Part shown: in pieces, positions 12,565 through 13,090 of the stretch
Layout of the letters: each line of letters opens with the position of its first letter
Position numbering within the stretch: the stretch's first letter is position 1
From: CAYOXM01 sp964407925
GTDB taxonomy: Bacteria; Patescibacteriota; Patescibacteriia; SG8-24
Reading direction: 5' to 3'
Assembly: GCA_964407925.1 (NCBI GenBank)
Contig: CAYOXM010000031.1
Span: 1-13,090 of the forward strand
Length of the DNA stretch: 13,090 nucleotides
The notes under the pieces: model-generated
What the model saw: only the letters and a program-made list of their open reading frames with translations
Told to the model about the DNA's origin: nothing
Database searches by the model: none
Position numbers and translations under genes: made by a program

Positions 12565-13090
12565 ATGTCCACCGCTTTACTCATCGCCTTGGCCGCCGCC
12601 GGCCTCGCCATCGCCTACGGCGCCGCCCTCATCCGCTGGATCATGGCGAAGCCGCAGGGTGACGAGAAGATGATCGCCATCGCGAAGGCCGTTCAGGAGG
12701 GCGCGCAGGCCTATCTGACCCGCCAGAGCAAGTCGGCTGCGGTCGTCGCCGCCGTCATCTTCGTCCTTCTTTGGGCCAAGCTGAACTTCACGACCGCCAT
12801 GGGATTCGTCGTCGGTGCGTCGCTCTCCGCGCTCGCCGGCTACATCGGCATGCGCGTCTCGGTCCAGGCGAACGTCCGCACGACCGAAGCCGCGAAGAGC
12901 GGCATGGCCGCCGCGCTCGACGCCGCCTTCAGCGGCGGCTCGATCACCGGCATGCTCGTCGTCGGCCTCGGCCTCCTCGGCGTCGCCGGCTTCTACGCCG
13001 CGACCAAGGACATCGACGCGCTCGTCGGCCTCGGCTTCGGCGGCTCGCTGATCTCGATCTTCGCCCGACTCGGCGGCGGCATCTTCACCA
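12565..13090 (+). CDS. hppA: membrane-bound proton/sodium-translocating pyrophosphatase, N-terminal part
   Basis: Ion-pumping inorganic pyrophosphatase of the cytoplasmic membrane, which couples PPi hydrolysis to H+ or Na+ export. The frame opens at ATG 12565 and runs off the window after 175 codons of the usual 650-750. Visible family features: an N-terminal helix (STALLIALAAAGLAIAYG), IAKAVQEGAQAYLTRQ, the highly conserved GYIGMRVSVQANVRTTEAA, and GGSLISIFARLGGGIFT just before the cut, which in full-length members leads into the KAADVGADLVGK catalytic loop. Ion choice and potassium dependence are decided by residues further downstream and cannot be told here. The start follows a good promoter; no Shine-Dalgarno is visible. 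Confidence 0.95.
   Translation, partial: MSTALLIALAAAGLAIAYGAALIRWIMAKPQGDEKMIAIAKAVQEGAQAYLTRQSKSAAVVAAVIFVLLWAKLNFTTAMGFVVGASLSALAGYIGMRVSVQANVRTTEAAKSGMAAALDAAFSGGSITGMLVVGLGLLGVAGFYAATKDIDALVGLGFGGSLISIFARLGGGIFT

Noticed and set aside
1..13090. Recoded TGA (code 25 or 4) as in some CPR lineages
   Set aside because: Genes end at TGA directly before strong terminators (6246, 9400, 9473), so TGA is a stop.

Overview
The window reads as GC-rich bacterial chromosome in the standard genetic code: TGA clearly stops genes that run straight into intrinsic terminators, for example at 9400 and 6246. No phage, transposon, CRISPR, tRNA or rRNA genes are visible. The gene mix fits a Patescibacteria/CPR (Parcubacteria-like) genome: a four-cysteine DksA/TraR protein next to lspA, a Y-family polymerase with a long basic tail, a LysM-M23 endopeptidase with a membrane-embedded N-terminus, a membrane pyrophosphatase, and many short GC-rich orphan proteins. 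This placement is an inference from general family knowledge, not a search result.

Layout. 1-2262: the 3' end of pnp (KH and S1 domains), then a 462-codon membrane-anchored orphan and a terminator. The AT-rich end of that orphan and the adjoining spacer carry a cluster of DnaA-box-like 9-mers (2133-2227). 2263-2856: the only long stretch without a protein gene. It holds a strong sigma70-type promoter, about 370 nt of highly foldable sequence ending in an intrinsic terminator (candidate structured RNA of no family I recognise), then the dksA promoter. 2857-3740: dksA-like gene and lspA. 3733-6213: a DNA-damage block with dinB (-), two small unknown genes (+) and lexA (-). The lexA promoter contains an SOS-box-like operator between its -35 and -10 elements. 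6225-10152: comM, flanked on each side by one member of a paralogous unknown family (6619-7248 and 9473-10060) and one small multi-pass membrane protein (6246-6599 and 8981-9400). 10175-12489: a LysM-M23 murein endopeptidase (-), divergent from an HD-domain (p)ppGpp-hydrolase-like gene (+). 12492-13090: promoter and first 175 codons of a membrane pyrophosphatase that runs off the window.

How it works together. The units are short and tightly packed, and most end in a strong hairpin followed by a T-tract. Several terminators abut the next gene's promoter. Most promoters that can be read have a TTGAC-type -35 and exactly 17 bp of spacing. Translation starts fall into two groups: conserved genes (dksA, dinB, lexA, comM, M23, hppA) have no visible Shine-Dalgarno, whereas the small unknown genes and the HD gene have clear ones. 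Functional themes are RNA turnover (pnp), stress and DNA damage (dksA-like, lexA, dinB, HD hydrolase), envelope maintenance (lspA, M23), DNA handling (comM) and ion energetics (hppA).
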